Assembly (NCBI GenBank): GCA_024803745.1
Contig: JANJXV010000043.1
Location: 8,860,018-8,924,017 of the forward strand
Length of the DNA: 64,000 nt
Source: Megascapheus bottae
Taxonomy: Eukaryota > Chordata > Mammalia > Rodentia > Geomyidae
Direction of reading: 5' to 3'
The notes beneath the pieces are model-generated. The model was given only the letters and a program-made list of their open reading frames with translations. It made no database searches and was not told the origin of the DNA. The position numbers and the translations under genes are program-made. Shown here in pieces: positions 23,356 through 45,269 of the stretch. Each line of letters opens with the position of its first letter. The first letter of the stretch is position 1.

Positions 23356-24328
23356 CAGAAAGACCCACCAAAGTAGGGACACTCTTCTCATCTGCTGGAA
23401 TTTTGGTAAAGAGCACATGTAATATGTAGACCAACATGCAGATCATCACCATCATGTTACTAAGTATTCCAATCCAGCAACATGAACTTCCTTTCCACAG
23501 CTGATAATTGTTTTCTTTTTCTCCTTTTTATTTTTTATTTTGGCTGTATGAGCATGGGAATTCAGGGCCTCATGCTTCGTAGACAAGTGCTCTACCAACT
23601 GTGCCACATCCCAGCCTAACAGTGGTCTTTATTTCATTGACATTTTGTGATTATCAATAGGTAAATCCTGCACACATCTTTTAATAAATTTATTCCTAGT
23701 GATTTTTTTTTTGCCAGTCTGGGCTTGAGCTCAGGGCCTGAGCACTGTCCTTGGACTTTCTCAAGGCTAGAGCTCTACCACTTGAGCCTCAGCACTGTTT
23801 CCAGCTTTTTTCTATGTATGTGCTACCGAGGAATCGAACCCGGGTCTTCGTGCATGCTAGGCAAGCACTCTACCACTAGGCCAAACTCCCAGCCCCTACT
23901 GATTTTATTTTAAGTAAAATCATTTGTTTATTTGGGGGACAAGAGTTGGTCTATGTATGTGTGTGTGTATGTAAAATGATGCCAGGCACTAGTGGCTCAC
24001 ACCTGTAATCCTAACTGTTCAAGAGGCTGAAGTTGGAGAACTGCAATTCAAAACCAGCCTGGGCAAGAAAGTCTGTGAGACCATTATCTCCAATTAACCA
24101 CCAGAAAGCTGTAGTTCAAGTGATAGAGTGCTAGCCGTGAGCACAAATGCTTTGGGATAGCACTCAGGCCCTGAGTTCAAGCCCAGGACCTGCACACACA
24201 CACACACATACATCTATACCTGATGATGCAGTCAGTAAACTCTTAATGACTCCAGGATCTAGATGTGAAAAACAAAACCTCTCCATAGAGACATCAAGTG
24301 ATTTCTTGTCTGGTTAGTAAAGATAAGA

Positions 24329-24344
24329 CCAGCAGATGGCAGTA
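24329..24344 (+). promoter_or_regulatory. CTCF-like motif
   Basis: CCAGCAGATGGCAGTA matches the CTCF core CCASYAGRKGGCRSYV at every position. It lies outside any SINE I could see, between genes 1 and 2. Confidence 0.55.
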
Positions 24345-26815
24345 GCACACAAGCTTTATTTGTGTAGTGCTTTGACCCATGAACTGGGGAGGTTAGTCCT
24401 GCAGAGCTGGCATCTCAGTCCACAGGCTTTGACTTGGAGGTCAGGACTCAAAAAAGGACTAAGGGATCAGAACTCAGCAGAGAAAAGACTTGGGAGGAAG
24501 TTTTTGTAATGATACTCAGCAATTTCATAGGAAGTTTCCAGGTCAGAAAGACTGGAAAGGTATCAGAAGCTTGGGGTTTTATAACTGCACGAATTATTTT
24601 CTTGATGGCTAGTGGTTTTACGCTATAGAAAGGGATCTACAAGCACTTTAAGTGGCAAAAGAAATAAAATTGCAACAGGAGCTATTGCCTCACACCTGAA
24701 ATCCTAACTGCTCTGGAGACAGATGACTGAGGATGACGGTTTAAAGCCAGCCAAGACAGGAATATGTCCGTGAGACTCATCTCCCATTTAACCAGGAGAA
24801 AACTGGAAGTGGAGTTGTGGTTCAAAATGGCAGAGAGGTAACCTTGAACAAAGGAGCTCAGAGATAGCACCCAGACCTGTCAATAAAATTGCTTGCTTGA
24901 ACTATTTCAAATGATTAGTGATCAGTATTTTAAGTAGATGGTACTATGGACAGTGATGAGTAGATTTTTTTTTTTTCCAATCCTAGGGCTTGAACTCAGA
25001 GCCTGGGCACTGTTCCTGAGCTTCTTTTTGCTCACGGCCAGCACTCTACAACTTAAGCAACAGAGCTACTTTCGGCTTTGTCTCTTTATGTGGTATTGAG
25101 GAATTAAACCCAGGGCTTCATTCATGCTAGGTAAGCACTCTACCACTAAACCAAATTCCCAGCCCTGTCTCCACAGATATTGTATCTTGCTCTCAGTAGT
25201 TTGGAATGACTGGATCATTTGTGTGTATATTATTTGTATTGGTCCTTGGGCTTGAACTCAGAGTCAGCACACTGTTCCTTAGCTTTTTGCTTAAGGCTGG
25301 CACTCTACCACTTGAGTCACACCTCCACTTCTGGCTTTTTAGTGGCTAATTAAGGATAAGAGTCTCATGGACTTTACTGCCCAGGCTGGCTTCAAACTTC
25401 AATCCTGAAATCTTGGCCTCCCGAGTAGCTAAGATTATATGGTGAGCCACGAGCACCTGGCTGAAACTTATCTTTAATTAACCTTCAAGAAACTGGAAGT
25501 GTAAGCCGGGCTCTGTAGCTAACACCTATAATTGTAGCTACTCAGGAAGCTGAGATCTGAGGATCAAGATTCAAAGCCAACCTGGGTACAAAAGGACCTG
25601 AGACTCTTATCTCCAGTTAACCTCTAGAAAGGCTCCAGGGTAGCCTTGAGCGGAAGAGCTCAGGGACAATGGCCAGGCCCAGGAGTAGTCTTGAGCTGAA
25701 GAGCTTAGGGCCAGTGCCTAGGCTAACTTCAAGCCCCATGACCCACCAAAAAAAAAAAAAAAAAAAAAGGCTTGGAGCTATGGCTCAAGTGGTAGAGCAT
25801 GAGCCTTGAGCAAAAAAATACAGGCATGGGGCCCAGACCCTGAGTTCAAACCTCGGGACTGGCACTCCCTCCAAAAAAAAAAAGTGTGTTATCATTTGGA
25901 TTTTGTTTATAACCCGGGGACCTAAAAATCAATCACTGGTTCAGCTACAGCAATTATTCCCAGGAGATACTTGAGGCCGAACTTCCAGAGCTCAGTTCTC
26001 ATTCCTTTTGATCAAAGCAAATCGCAAGACCAACTGACATAAAAGGGGAAAGGAAACAGACTACAACATCATATTTTTAAAGATTAGGACTCGCTTGTAG
26101 CCTCGGCTGAACTGGAATTGTCAATCCTCCTGCCTTATGCTGCCAAGTGCTAAGATTACAGGCATGTAATGCCACACTCCTTCAGACGCAAGTTACCACA
26201 AGAATTGGTATCTGTAATTTCTCACAGAAAATGCTGGTCTGTGTCAAGGGATATGTTCTTCTTTTCTTCACTTTGATCTGTTTAGTAGATTCTGTGAGGA
26301 TACACTTACATTAAGCATGCAAGTGTGATACTCAGTAAAGACTGATGGATATCTATGCAGAGTCTAGTGCACTCAGACAGAAAGACACACTGTTTACAAG
26401 ACTTTCATTATTAAAAAGAATTTAATGGCTTACAGAAGCAACTTAAGAAATAATGGAGTCTGTAAAGTTCAAGCATCAGGAATAAAATTTCAAGGAAAAA
26501 AATATTAACTACAAAGAGAGGAGCCCAATGAGACAAATACAGGAAAAACAAAGACATTACAACCTAATGCAAATTTATGACTGATAACATTACATGTAAT
26601 GGACAAAGGTCTTCAAGGTAAAAGAATTGTTAGTTGGGAGTTTTTCAAGTATTTAGAAGGTTTTGAACACAAACTAAAGTTTGTATAGAAAGATACAAAG
26701 TCTTAGATTTGACAACTAGCAATTTCCCCACCAAAAAAGTAAAGACACATCTACAAAGAGTACAGAAAGGCTAAGCAATAAAAGCCAGCTGACAGCTCAG
26801 AAAATCAATTGAATT

Positions 26816-26816
<1 letters not shown>

Positions 26817-26848
<32 letters not shown>
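26817..26848. repeat. (CA)n microsatellite
   Basis: About 15 CA units in unique DNA. Confidence 0.95.
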
Positions 26849-26850
<2 letters not shown>

Positions 26851-28016
26851 TTGTACAGTTTAACAATTTCAAGCCAAAAGGTTATTTTTTTTCTCACCAA
26901 ACCACTTACCAGGCCCCCAATTCCATCTACTGGAATACCTGTTTTGTTGTTTTTGTTTTTTTAATTTACCTATGTTTTTGCCATGTAGCCCAAGCTGGTC
27001 TTGACCTCCTGATCTTTAATGCCTTAATCTCACAACTGCTGAGACTACAAGAGTGTGTCACCACGCTGGGCTTTCCAGACAAATACTCTTTGAAAGAAAT
27101 AACAAAACTATAACAAAGTACTTCCTGCCAAGATTCACACTTAGGACAAAATGCACACACACACAAAAAAAAAACTGCCAGGCACTGTGGCTCAGGAGGC
27201 TGAGATATGAGGATCTCAGTTCAAAGCCAGTCTGGGCATTAAAGTCTGTGAGACTCTTATCTTCAATTAACCACCAGAAAACCAGAAGTGACACTGTGGC
27301 TCAAAGGGTAGGTTGGTAGCCTTGAGCTAAAGAGTGCAGGGACAGTGTCCAGGCTCAGAGTTCAAGTCCCATGACCAAAAAAAACCAACAACAACAAAAA
27401 AAAAATGCAGAAGGCAAACCAACACTCAAGGTAAAATTTAATTATACAACCAAGAACATTAAAAAATATATACTATCTTTTGCTATACATGTGAACATGA
27501 AACATGCCTAGAAAAATATACTCAAACTGTTTAAGATAATACTAGAAATCTTCATTGTTATCTAACTATAAAAAGCAATTAAACATGTAGCTTAAAACCA
27601 GTATAGAAAAGGGTTACCCAAAACAGTAACAATTACTCTAGATGAAAAATATACATGTCAAAAAGTTAGAAAAAAAATTGGATTAGACCTCCAAGCAGTA
27701 TATAACACTGTAATAATGTACATCTAAATACCATCCAGTTCATTTTTATTTTGGTGATATTGGGAATTGAACCTAGGGCCTTGTCCAAATTAACTATGCA
27801 TTTGCATATTATATAAGAAAAATTACACAGACTGGGCCATGACTCAAACGGCAAAGCACCTACCTAGAAGCATTAGGCCCTGAATTCAAAACCCAGTGTC
27901 ACTACAAACAACCAAACAAAAACGCCAACGTTATTCAAACTTAGCTATGGAAAAAAGCTTTTATAATGTGTTAGTAAACATAATCAAGTAAAGTATTTTA
28001 CAAAAGGATCCAGCAG

Positions 28017-28100
28017 GCTAGGGACAAAACTTAGTAGCAGAGTACTTGTCTCGATGTGTGAGGTCCTGAGCTTGATCCCCAGCACTGCCAAAAGGAAAGA
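28017..28100 (+). mobile_element. ID-like SINE (single tRNA-type half)
   Basis: GGCTAGGGACAAAACTTAGT, then GAGCTTGATCCCCAGCACTG and an A-rich end. This is the plain ID pattern without a Geo half. Confidence 0.7.
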
Positions 28101-28713
28101 AAAAAAAAGGGAAGACTAAAAGCAATTCTGTATGTCCTAGAAGAGTGTATCTAGAAATGTCGGTTAATATTACAAAGCCAATAAATAACCGTAGTCAATA
28201 AATGAGCACATTTAATTTGAGCCCTTTGACTCACTGATTCATTCAAGTATTCCTTAAGACATGGAGGAACAGCTAGCTAGCTTGGAGGACTCGAGCGTTA
28301 TCAGGAGATGGGTATTCACCCCAGAGGATGCTGGAAAAGTGATGACTAATCCCAGAGGAACTGAGCCTGGTGGACATAAAGTTCCAGCAAATGTAATTAT
28401 GCGAAGACTGAGGAAGAGAAATTTTAAGTACCCCAAACAAAACAGGCAACGAGGCTGGCACCAGTGGCTCACACCTGTAATCTCAGCTACTCAGGAGGAT
28501 GAGGTCTGAGGATGCTAGTTTAAACCCAAACAGGGCAGGAAAGTCTGTGAGACTCTTATCTCCAATTAACCACACAAAAAAAAACAAAAACAAGAAACAG
28601 AAGTAGAGTTGCAGCTCACATGACAGACAGAGTGCCAGCCTTGAAAGAAGTTTAGAGTAGTGCCCAGGCCCTGAGTTCAAGCCCCAGGACTTGCATCAAA
28701 AAAAAAAAGCGAA

Positions 28714-28899
28714 GAGGGGCTGGAGTTTTAGCCTAGTGGTAGAGTGCTTGCCTAGCATGCATGGAGACCTGGGTTTGATTCCTCGGTACCACATACATAA
28801 GAAAAAAGCCAGAAATGGTGCTGTGGCTCAAGTGGTAGAGCTCTAGCCTTGAGAAAGCCCAAGGACAGTGCTCAGGCCTGAGTTCAAGGCCCAGGACTG

Positions 28900-28932
<33 letters not shown>
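28714..28932 (+). mobile_element. IDL-Geo SINE with a long poly(A) tail
   Basis: Full length, ending in about 32 A's, which suggests a young copy. Confidence 0.9.
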
Positions 28933-28934
<2 letters not shown>

Positions 28935-29166
28935 AAGAAATACAGCAAAAGACAAGAGAACTCGTTCCTAATTGGATGCTAATGGCTCATGCCTGTAATC
29001 CTAGCTACTCAAAAGGCTAAGATTTGAGGATACAGTTCAGAGCCAGTCCAGGCAAGAAAGTTTGTGAGATTTACATTTCCAATTAACCCCCAGAAAACTG
29101 GAAATGGCACTATGGCTAAAAGAGCTCAGGAACAGCACCCAGATCTCAAGTTTAAGCCCTACAATC

Positions 29167-29240
29167 AAGAAGAAGAAGGAGAAGGAAGAGCAAGAGGAGG
29201 AGGAGGAGCAGGAGGAGGAGGAGGAAGAAGAAAAAAGCAA
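29167..29240 (+). repeat. (GAA/GGA)n purine tract
   Basis: Purine-rich tail of a B1-Geo SINE, expanded into GAGGAG units. Confidence 0.9.
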
Positions 29241-30015
29241 AAATAACTTTAGAGCTGGGCAAAGTGGCTCACACCTGTAATCCTAGCTACTCAGGAGGCT
29301 GAGATCTGAGGATCACAGTTCAAAGCCAGCCAGCCAGTCTGTGAGACTCTTATCTCCAATTAATCCCCAGAAAACTAGAAGTGACACTGTGGCTCAAGGG
29401 GTAGGGTGGTAGCCTTGAGCTGAAGAGCTCAGGAACAGCGTCCAGGCCCAAAGTTCAAGTCCCACGAACAACAAAAACAAAAAACTTTAGAACCCAGACC
29501 AGTATTTACCCAAACTCAGCCTTATGAATACTAGTCAAGCACTGGGACAAACCTTCAGCCTTGAATTTTACTGGAGGGGAGAGGAAAGGTAAAGAGAGGC
29601 GGGGAGGGGAAATTTAAAATGAATTTATAAGCCAGTTGGTCTGTGGTACATTATTTTGGCAGCCTTACCTGAAAATACCACAGATTTTGGTATTGCAGGA
29701 AAAATGCCTTAAAATGTACAAGGTTTGAAAGTTGGATAATGGGTCAAGGGTACTCTTGTGAGAATTCGCCTGGAAATCTAGAACACATTATTAGAAAATA
29801 AAAAAGAGGCCAGACACTGTTGTCTCACACCTGTAATCTCAGCTACTCAAGAGGCAGGGATCTGAGGATCACAGTTCAAAGCCCGTGGGAGCAAACAAAC
29901 TCGAGATTCTTATCTCCAATTAACCAGCAAAAAGCCAGAGTCAGAGATATGAACCACGTGGTAGAGCACCAGCCACAGGAAGAAAGCCCTGAGTTCCAGC
30001 CTAGTACTGGTACTG

Positions 30016-30017
<2 letters not shown>

Positions 30018-30083
<66 letters not shown>
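30018..30083. repeat. (CA)n microsatellite, about 33 units
   Basis: A pure CA run growing from a SINE tail. Confidence 0.97.
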
Positions 30084-30085
<2 letters not shown>

Positions 30086-30465
30086 CAATCCTTGATTGAT
30101 ATTCAGTGGAAAAGAATATGGCAGGATTATATTCTTGAATTTTGTGCAAGGTAGGATTTGAGAATGATAAAATCAAAACATTTGAGACCCATAGTGTTAA
30201 AGGAACAACTTTTAGTAAAACACAGAAAGGAATCAGCCAGGCACTGGAGGCTCACACCTGTGATCCTAGCTACTCAGGAAACAGAGATCTGAGGACTGAG
30301 GTTCAAAGCCTGCCCAAGCAGAAACGTTCATGAGACTCATCTCCAATTAACCAACTAAAAGCCACAAGTGGGGCTGTGTCTCAAGGTGTACAGTGCTACC
30401 CTTAAGCAAAAAGCTAAAGTACAATGCCCAGGTCCTGAGTTCAAGCCCCAGGACAGCACCAAAAA

Positions 30466-30566
30466 AGGAGGAGAACAGGAGAAGGAGAAGGAGAAAGAGG
30501 AGGAGGAGGAGAAGAAGAAGAAGAAGTGGAGGAGGAGGAGGAGGAGGAGGAGGAGGAAGAGGAGGA
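30466..30566 (+). repeat. (GGA)n purine tract
   Basis: About 100 bases with almost no pyrimidine on the plus strand, from a SINE tail. Confidence 0.95.
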
Positions 30567-30907
30567 GTCGGCAGCAAAAGGAGACCTGGAAAACTTTCCT
30601 ATCTGTATTGCAAAATTCGGAGACACATGTTAAAAGAACAATGCTGACAGAGGGGCTAAGTAAACCCCTGACAAAGGTCATGGGTGGGATCCCTGGAATA
30701 AGTCAGCAGTGTCACCAAGTGTGGGCTGGGGACTGGATTACACTATCAGACAATGCCATTTAAACCACAAATGAACCCAAAAGGTGCGACACAAGCTGAT
30801 GGCTCACATCTGTAAGCCTACGTACTCGGAAAGCTGAGACCTGAGGATCACAGTTCAAAGTCAGCCCAGGCAAGAAAGCTTGTGAGCCTCTTATTACCAA
30901 TTAACTA

Positions 30908-31063
30908 TCAGAGAGATAGAAAGAGACAGAGAGAGACAGAGACAGAGAGAGACAGAGAGGAGAAAGAAAAAAGCCGGAGAAACAGTGCTAGCTTTGAGCA
31001 GAAAGAGCTCAGGGACAGCACCCAGTCCCTGAGTTCCAGACAAAAAAAGAAAGAAGAAAGAGA

Positions 31064-31157
<94 letters not shown>

Positions 31158-31160
31158 GGA
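30908..31160 (+). repeat. (GA)n tract in two blocks
   Basis: GAGACAGA-type repeats at 30908-30965 and a long GA run at 31056-31152, both growing from SINE tails. Confidence 0.95.
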
Positions 31161-31266
31161 AGAAAAAGAAAAGAAAGGCCAGAACTGTGGCTGAAGTGGT
31201 AAAACGCTAGCTTTGAACAAAGAAAGTTCAAGGACAGGGTGCAGGCCCTAAGTTCAAGCTCCAGGA

Positions 31267-31267
<1 letters not shown>

Positions 31268-31313
<46 letters not shown>
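31268..31313. repeat. (CA)n microsatellite
   Basis: About 23 CA units at a SINE end. Confidence 0.95.
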
Positions 31314-31315
<2 letters not shown>

Positions 31316-32084
31316 ACGGACTTGTAAAAGGGGGTAGAGATAACTGGCTGAGAGTATGAAGTAGCCACTGAGGACAGGCACACATGAGCTGCTCCCTTCT
31401 GGACATGCTCAGTAGGACCAATGAGGTCAGAGATGCCTGGAAAGCCATCTTGCAGCAATCCCCAAGTCCCAGAGCACCTTGGCTGCTAAAGAATGACACA
31501 TGAACAAGCCACGCTGGCAGCACTAACCAATAAGGGACAGGACCAGATCAGCTCCACTTACCCTTAAGCATTTAGTAACGCCCCAAGCCCCAAGCATTCA
31601 GACTCAAAGTACTACAAATGGGTTTTCCAGGGAAGCGGAGGACCAGACCGGAGCTCAGTGGTAGCAGACTTGCCTAGCATGTGTGAGGCCCTGGGTTCTA
31701 TACCCAGCACATGCCCCAAAGAAGAAAGGCCATAAAAGAGTTCCAGGGGAAATTGACAGAGCTTATTTCAGCTGATCAGGATGACATCTAAGAGCACTCT
31801 ACCGCTACAAACAACACAAGACAGTGAAGACCAAAGGTTAAATTAACCTAGCCAGGCATTGGTGGCTCACACCTGTCATCCTAGCTACTCAAGACACTGA
31901 GATGGGAGGATGGTGGTTCAAAGCCAGCCTGGGCAGGAAAGCTCATGGGACTTTTCCTCTCAAACTATTAAAAAAAAAAAAAAAAAAAGGCAGAAGTGGC
32001 GCCGTGCCTGAAGTAATAGAGCACCAGCCTTGAGCACAAAAGCTCAGGGGCAGCCTCTGGACCCCAAGTTCAAGCCCCAGAACT

Positions 32085-32143
32085 GGCAGTAATGATAATG
32101 ATAATAATAATAATAATAATAACAACAACAACAACAATAATAA
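32085..32143. repeat. (ATA)n/(ACA)n repeat
   Basis: Trinucleotide tail of the B1-Geo SINE that abuts the 3' end of gene 2, about 50 bases past the stop codon. Confidence 0.9.
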
Positions 32144-32194
32144 TCTGATGCTCTTTGGTGGCACTGTTGGCACTGAAAGCTGGCAGCAGGTGGG

Positions 32195-40862
<8,668 letters not shown>

Positions 40863-43800
40863 TCTCTGAGGCTGGTGGTACAGGGAGGCCACACACTCCC
40901 TTCCCCAGGGCCAAGGTAGACACAGCTTATGAGTCCCAATGGACAGTGGCATCCCCCATTCCTCCGGATTCAGGAGTCCTGTTCACAATCAGTGGTGAGC
41001 AACAGCGAATATCAGGCATCAAACATCACTCATGAGTGCTTGTTCTCTGAAACTAATATTGTCTACTCATGAACCATAGGGCTATATCAGTAGACTTTGT
41101 GTGTGTGTGCGTGTATGTTTGCTGGTCCTAGGGCTTGAACTCAGGGCCTAGGCACTGTCCCTGCATGGCTAGTGCTCTACCACCTGAACCACAGCTCTAG
41201 GTCCAGTCTTTGGGTGATTAATTAGAGAGAAGAATCTCAAGGGCTGTCCTGCCCAGGCTGGCTTCAAACCACAATCCTCACATCTCAGTCCCCTGAGTAG
41301 CTCGGATGACAGGCATGAGCCACTGGTGCCTGGTAAGGTGGGTCTACTTGAAAGGAGTAGGTCACTGAGGGGGATGTGGCTCCTAAGAATTGGTCCTATG
41401 CCTGGCACTGTCCTATGGGGTTTTCTCTCCCTATTTCCTGGCTTCCGTGAGATGAGCAGCCTCCTGCTCATGTAAGAGCATGAAGTCTCACTGTGCAGAG
41501 ACCCCATGGTACAAAATGATCCCAGTGGTTCAAGCAGAACCTATTACTGGCTAGTGCCGCTTGCATGCACCGACTGGTGAATTCTTGCCAGTGTTGGCCT
41601 GGATGGCCGAGGTTGTGGAAAAACAAGACTGGTAACAAAGACATCTGTAAAAAGGGTATTAAGAGCAGGGTGTGGTGGTACAAGCCTGTAGTGTCTGTAC
41701 AGGGAGGTGCAGACAGGAGGGTTGTGAGATCCAGGTCAACCTGGGCTACATGGCAAGACTATCTCATGTCCACATCCTGTCTGAGCTGGGAATTTACACC
41801 TGTCACCCTAGTTATGGAGGCAAAAATCCAGAGGATCTTGGACAGAAAAATACCTGAGAATCTCTCTGCAAAGTAACCAACAAGTGGTAGAGCACCAGCT
41901 GAGCAAATGTGATGCCAAGTCTACAACTCAATTGTTAGGGAGCTGGGCATTGGTTGGCTCATGCCTATAATCCTAGCCACTCAGGAGGCTGAGATCTGAG
42001 GATCGTGGTTCAGAGCCAGACAGGGAAGAGGAGTCCCTGTGAGACTCTTATCTCCAATTAACCACTCAAAAACCAGAAGTGGTACTGTGGCTCACATGGT
42101 AGAATGCCAGCCTTGAGCAAAAAGATCAGGGACAGTGCCCAGGCCCTGAGTTCAAACCCCACAAAAAAAAAAAAAAATGCTATGGCGGGGGTGGGGGGGA
42201 GCAGGCATCAGTGACTCATGCCTATAATACTACTACTGGTAGAAAGCCAGTTTGGGCAGGAAAGCCTGTGAGATTCATATCTCCAATTAACCAGCCAAAA
42301 GCCAGAAGTGGAGCTATGGCTCAAGCATGGCAATGACCAGAAGACAGAAAGAAGGAAGCAAAGGCAGGTGTGGTGATGACCCTAACACACAGTTTTAGGT
42401 GATGCAGATTTCATTCCCTAGCCTCAGTGGAAACTTACTCCATGAGACCTAAAGAAACCTGCCACCGTGTCTGAGAACTGAAAGGAATTAATAGTTCAGC
42501 AATCTCGATCTCTCTTTCTAAGCCAGACCCATCTACAGTGGTGGCTGTGGGCTTGATCTGCTAAAAGCAGAGGCCAAACGTAAGAGTTCATAGCAGAACC
42601 CAACCAGGCCTGCCACGGAGTGTCCTGATGACAGGCTAACTCCACCAAAGTACAGTTAATCCTCAGGGGAATGCACTCTGGGCCCAGACTCAACTTCCCA
42701 TTAGCCAGGCATCAACATAATACCTGTCATTATAGCTTCTGCATACCATTATTTTTTTTTTGGTAGTGTTGACAACTGAATCGAGAGGCTTGCACATGCT
42801 GACAAGTGCCCACTATATATCCTCACACTTTATTTGAACTCAGGGCCTGAGCACTGTTCCTGGACTTTCTCAAGGCTAGAGCTCTACCACAGCACCACTT
42901 CTGGCTTTTACTAGGTCTATGGGACCGAGGAATGGAACGTGGGTCTTCATGCACGCCAGTCAAGCACTCTACACTAGGCCAAACTCGCAGCCCCACCCAC
43001 AGATTTCTTGTTGAAAGGGGACAGCACTTAAAATTCTTGCCTGAGTTGGCCTGGAACTGCAAGCATCCTAATTTCCAAATGCCAAGAAGCTGGGATTACA
43101 GGTATGAGCCACCACACCCTAAAACACTGGTTTGTTTAAATAGTTCTCCTTGACCCTGTACATGGCAATTTTTGTCAGCAGGGCTGGGGGAAAAGAGGTC
43201 AATTGGTAAGAATGTCTGCATTGCACACATGAGATCCAAGGATATCTTCCCAGCATTACAAAGTTAACAGTAAACCTGGACCAGGCACCAGTGATTCATA
43301 GCTGTAATCCTCACTATTCAGGAGGCTGAGTTCTGAGGATTGCAGTTTGAGGGCAGCCTGGGCGGCAAAGTCTATCAGATACTAAGTTCTATTAAACTAC
43401 TTAGTAAAAGCTGGAAGTGGCTCCAGTTGTAGAGCTCTAGGCTTGAGCAAAATGAATCTCAGGAACAGTGCCCAAACTCTGAGTTCAAGCCCCACAACCA
43501 GCACACACACATACATACACACACACACACTTTTTCCCAGTAGTGGGAACACTAGAATGACATTAAAGGATAGAAACTGTTGCTGGGCTTGCTTCAAGTA
43601 TCCAACAAGTATGAAGCCATGAATGAAAACTCCAGTACTACCGAAAAGTAAAAAAAAGAACTAGCCAGACACCAGTGGCTCACATCTGTAATTCTAGCTT
43701 CTCAGGAGGCTGAGATCTGAGGATTGTAGTTCAAAGCCAGCCAGGGACAGAAAAGTCCATAAGATTTTTTTTTCTTTTTTTGGCGACAGTCCTAGGGCTT

Positions 43801-44085
43801 GAAATTAGAGCCTGAGCACTGTCCTTAGGCTTTCTTAAGGCTAGAGCTCTACCACTTGAGCCACAGCATCACTTCGGGCTTTTTCTAGGTATATGGTACC
43901 TTGGAATCAAACCCTGGGCTTTGTGCATGTTAGGCAAGCACTCTACCACTAGGCCAAACTTCCGGCCAAATCCACAAAATTCTTATCTACAATTAACAAC
44001 CAACGAGCCACAAGAAGAGATGGAGTGCAAGTGATAAGAGTGCTAGCCTAGTGGTATGAAGCTGAGAGTTCTAACTCCAGTACTG

Positions 44086-44140
<55 letters not shown>
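44086..44140 (+). repeat. (GA)n microsatellite
   Basis: About 27 GA units following a SINE tail. Confidence 0.95.
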
Positions 44141-44143
<3 letters not shown>

Positions 44144-44999
44144 GACAGAGAGACAAATACAGAAAGTAACATGGGATATCGTCCAGCCAACACCAAAGCA
44201 TCTCTTTAGAGCCCACACTGCAGGACAGTGGCCCTCTCATTTACTGTGGTGTGATTCCACAACCCCACATAAGCTGGTGGCTATTAATTCCCACATTGGC
44301 CAGTACCTTTCAGAATTGACTCGGACATTCCCTCAGGGAAATGGGAGTCTAGTTGGATAGGCAGAACCCCAAAGTGAATTGAAAGCCATTCAAAGAGGCT
44401 TTGGCAGTTTATAAATACGAACATTTCCTAAGACTACGAATTAATTAATTCTTTATTTTTATTGGGGTTTTTTTGGAGAGGTGCTGGCCATGGGGCTTAA
44501 AATCAGGGCCTGAGTGTTGTCCCTGAGCTTATTTATTTACTTTTTTAAACTTCTTGAGCCACAGCTCCACTTCCAGCTTTTTGCTGGTTAATGGGAGATT
44601 AAATTTCTTACGGATTTTCCTGGTCAACCTGACTTCGAACCTGGATCCTTCACATCTTAGCCTCTTGAGGAGCTTGGATTACAGGTGTGAGCCACGAGGA
44701 TGGCCTAGTTATGTCCAGTTTTCTGGTAGTTATTTCTGAGATAGTCTCGCAGACTTTTCTGCCCCAACTAAGCTCCTTTAGTCTCAGCCTCATTTGAAAG
44801 AAGGATAGTGCCCCAGTTCATGCCTGTAATTTTCAACTGACTCATCAAATACTTCACCAGAAAATGTATTTCATTAGTTAATATCATCAGTAGTAGCCTA
44901 ACAAAGCCTCCATTCTTTCTCCCAGAAGTCTCAGGGAGCCTAGTATAGCTGAGTGTTAGAGTAGCAGCCCTGGATTCCATCCCCAACACAAACATACAA

Positions 45000-45004
<5 letters not shown>

Positions 45005-45040
<36 letters not shown>
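45005..45040. repeat. (CA)n microsatellite
   Basis: About 17 CA units. Confidence 0.95.
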
Positions 45041-45043
<3 letters not shown>

Positions 45044-45269
45044 TTGCTTAGTATCCTTGATTTTCTGCAATAAACAACAGAACTTAAATGTTTCTGCATG
45101 CTTATATTTACATAAAGGCATCATGCAACCTACAGACTTCCAAGGAAAGTTATTTTTTTTTAAATCAGAAATGCAATTCTATCAGAATTTTTCTGTCAGG
45201 ATGCAATGTGCCCCCATTAAACAGAGAAAGCGAAATTTTCAGATGAAACATTCATGCCCCTGAAAGAGG

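Larger units (their letters stand above)
21901..32194. other. Intergenic region between the gene 1 promoter and the end of gene 2
   Basis: Repeat-dense. Other SINEs: IDL-Geo at 23025-23208, 23705-23897, 24968-25168 and 28714-28932; B1-Geo at 23985-24200, 24670-24882, 25240-25885, 27178-27400, 28450-28705, 28970-29480, 29806-30020, 30231-30465, 30786-31065, 31168-31262 and 31847-32140; B1 monomer-like at 26950-27072; ID-like at 28017-28100 and 31645-31722. Least repetitive are 23215-23520, 24210-24660, 25900-26880 and 27420-28010. No gene recognised. Confidence 0.65.

Noticed and set aside
28254..28509. Opposed 72- and 82-codon frames in unique DNA
   Set aside because: The plus frame (MEEQLASLEDSSVIRRW...) is open for about 63 codons before running into a SINE. 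No family, splice sites or second exon recognised; left as chance.
30018..30083. CRISPR-like or satellite array
   Set aside because: The regular repeats in the window are mono- to tetranucleotide microsatellites, one 31-bp triplet and one 120-bp pair; none has the repeat-spacer form.
30347..31231. Ser-, Leu-, Arg- or Glu-rich frames over 30.3-31.2 kb, and similar ones at 34863-35105
   Set aside because: Translations of (GGA)n and (GA)n microsatellites.
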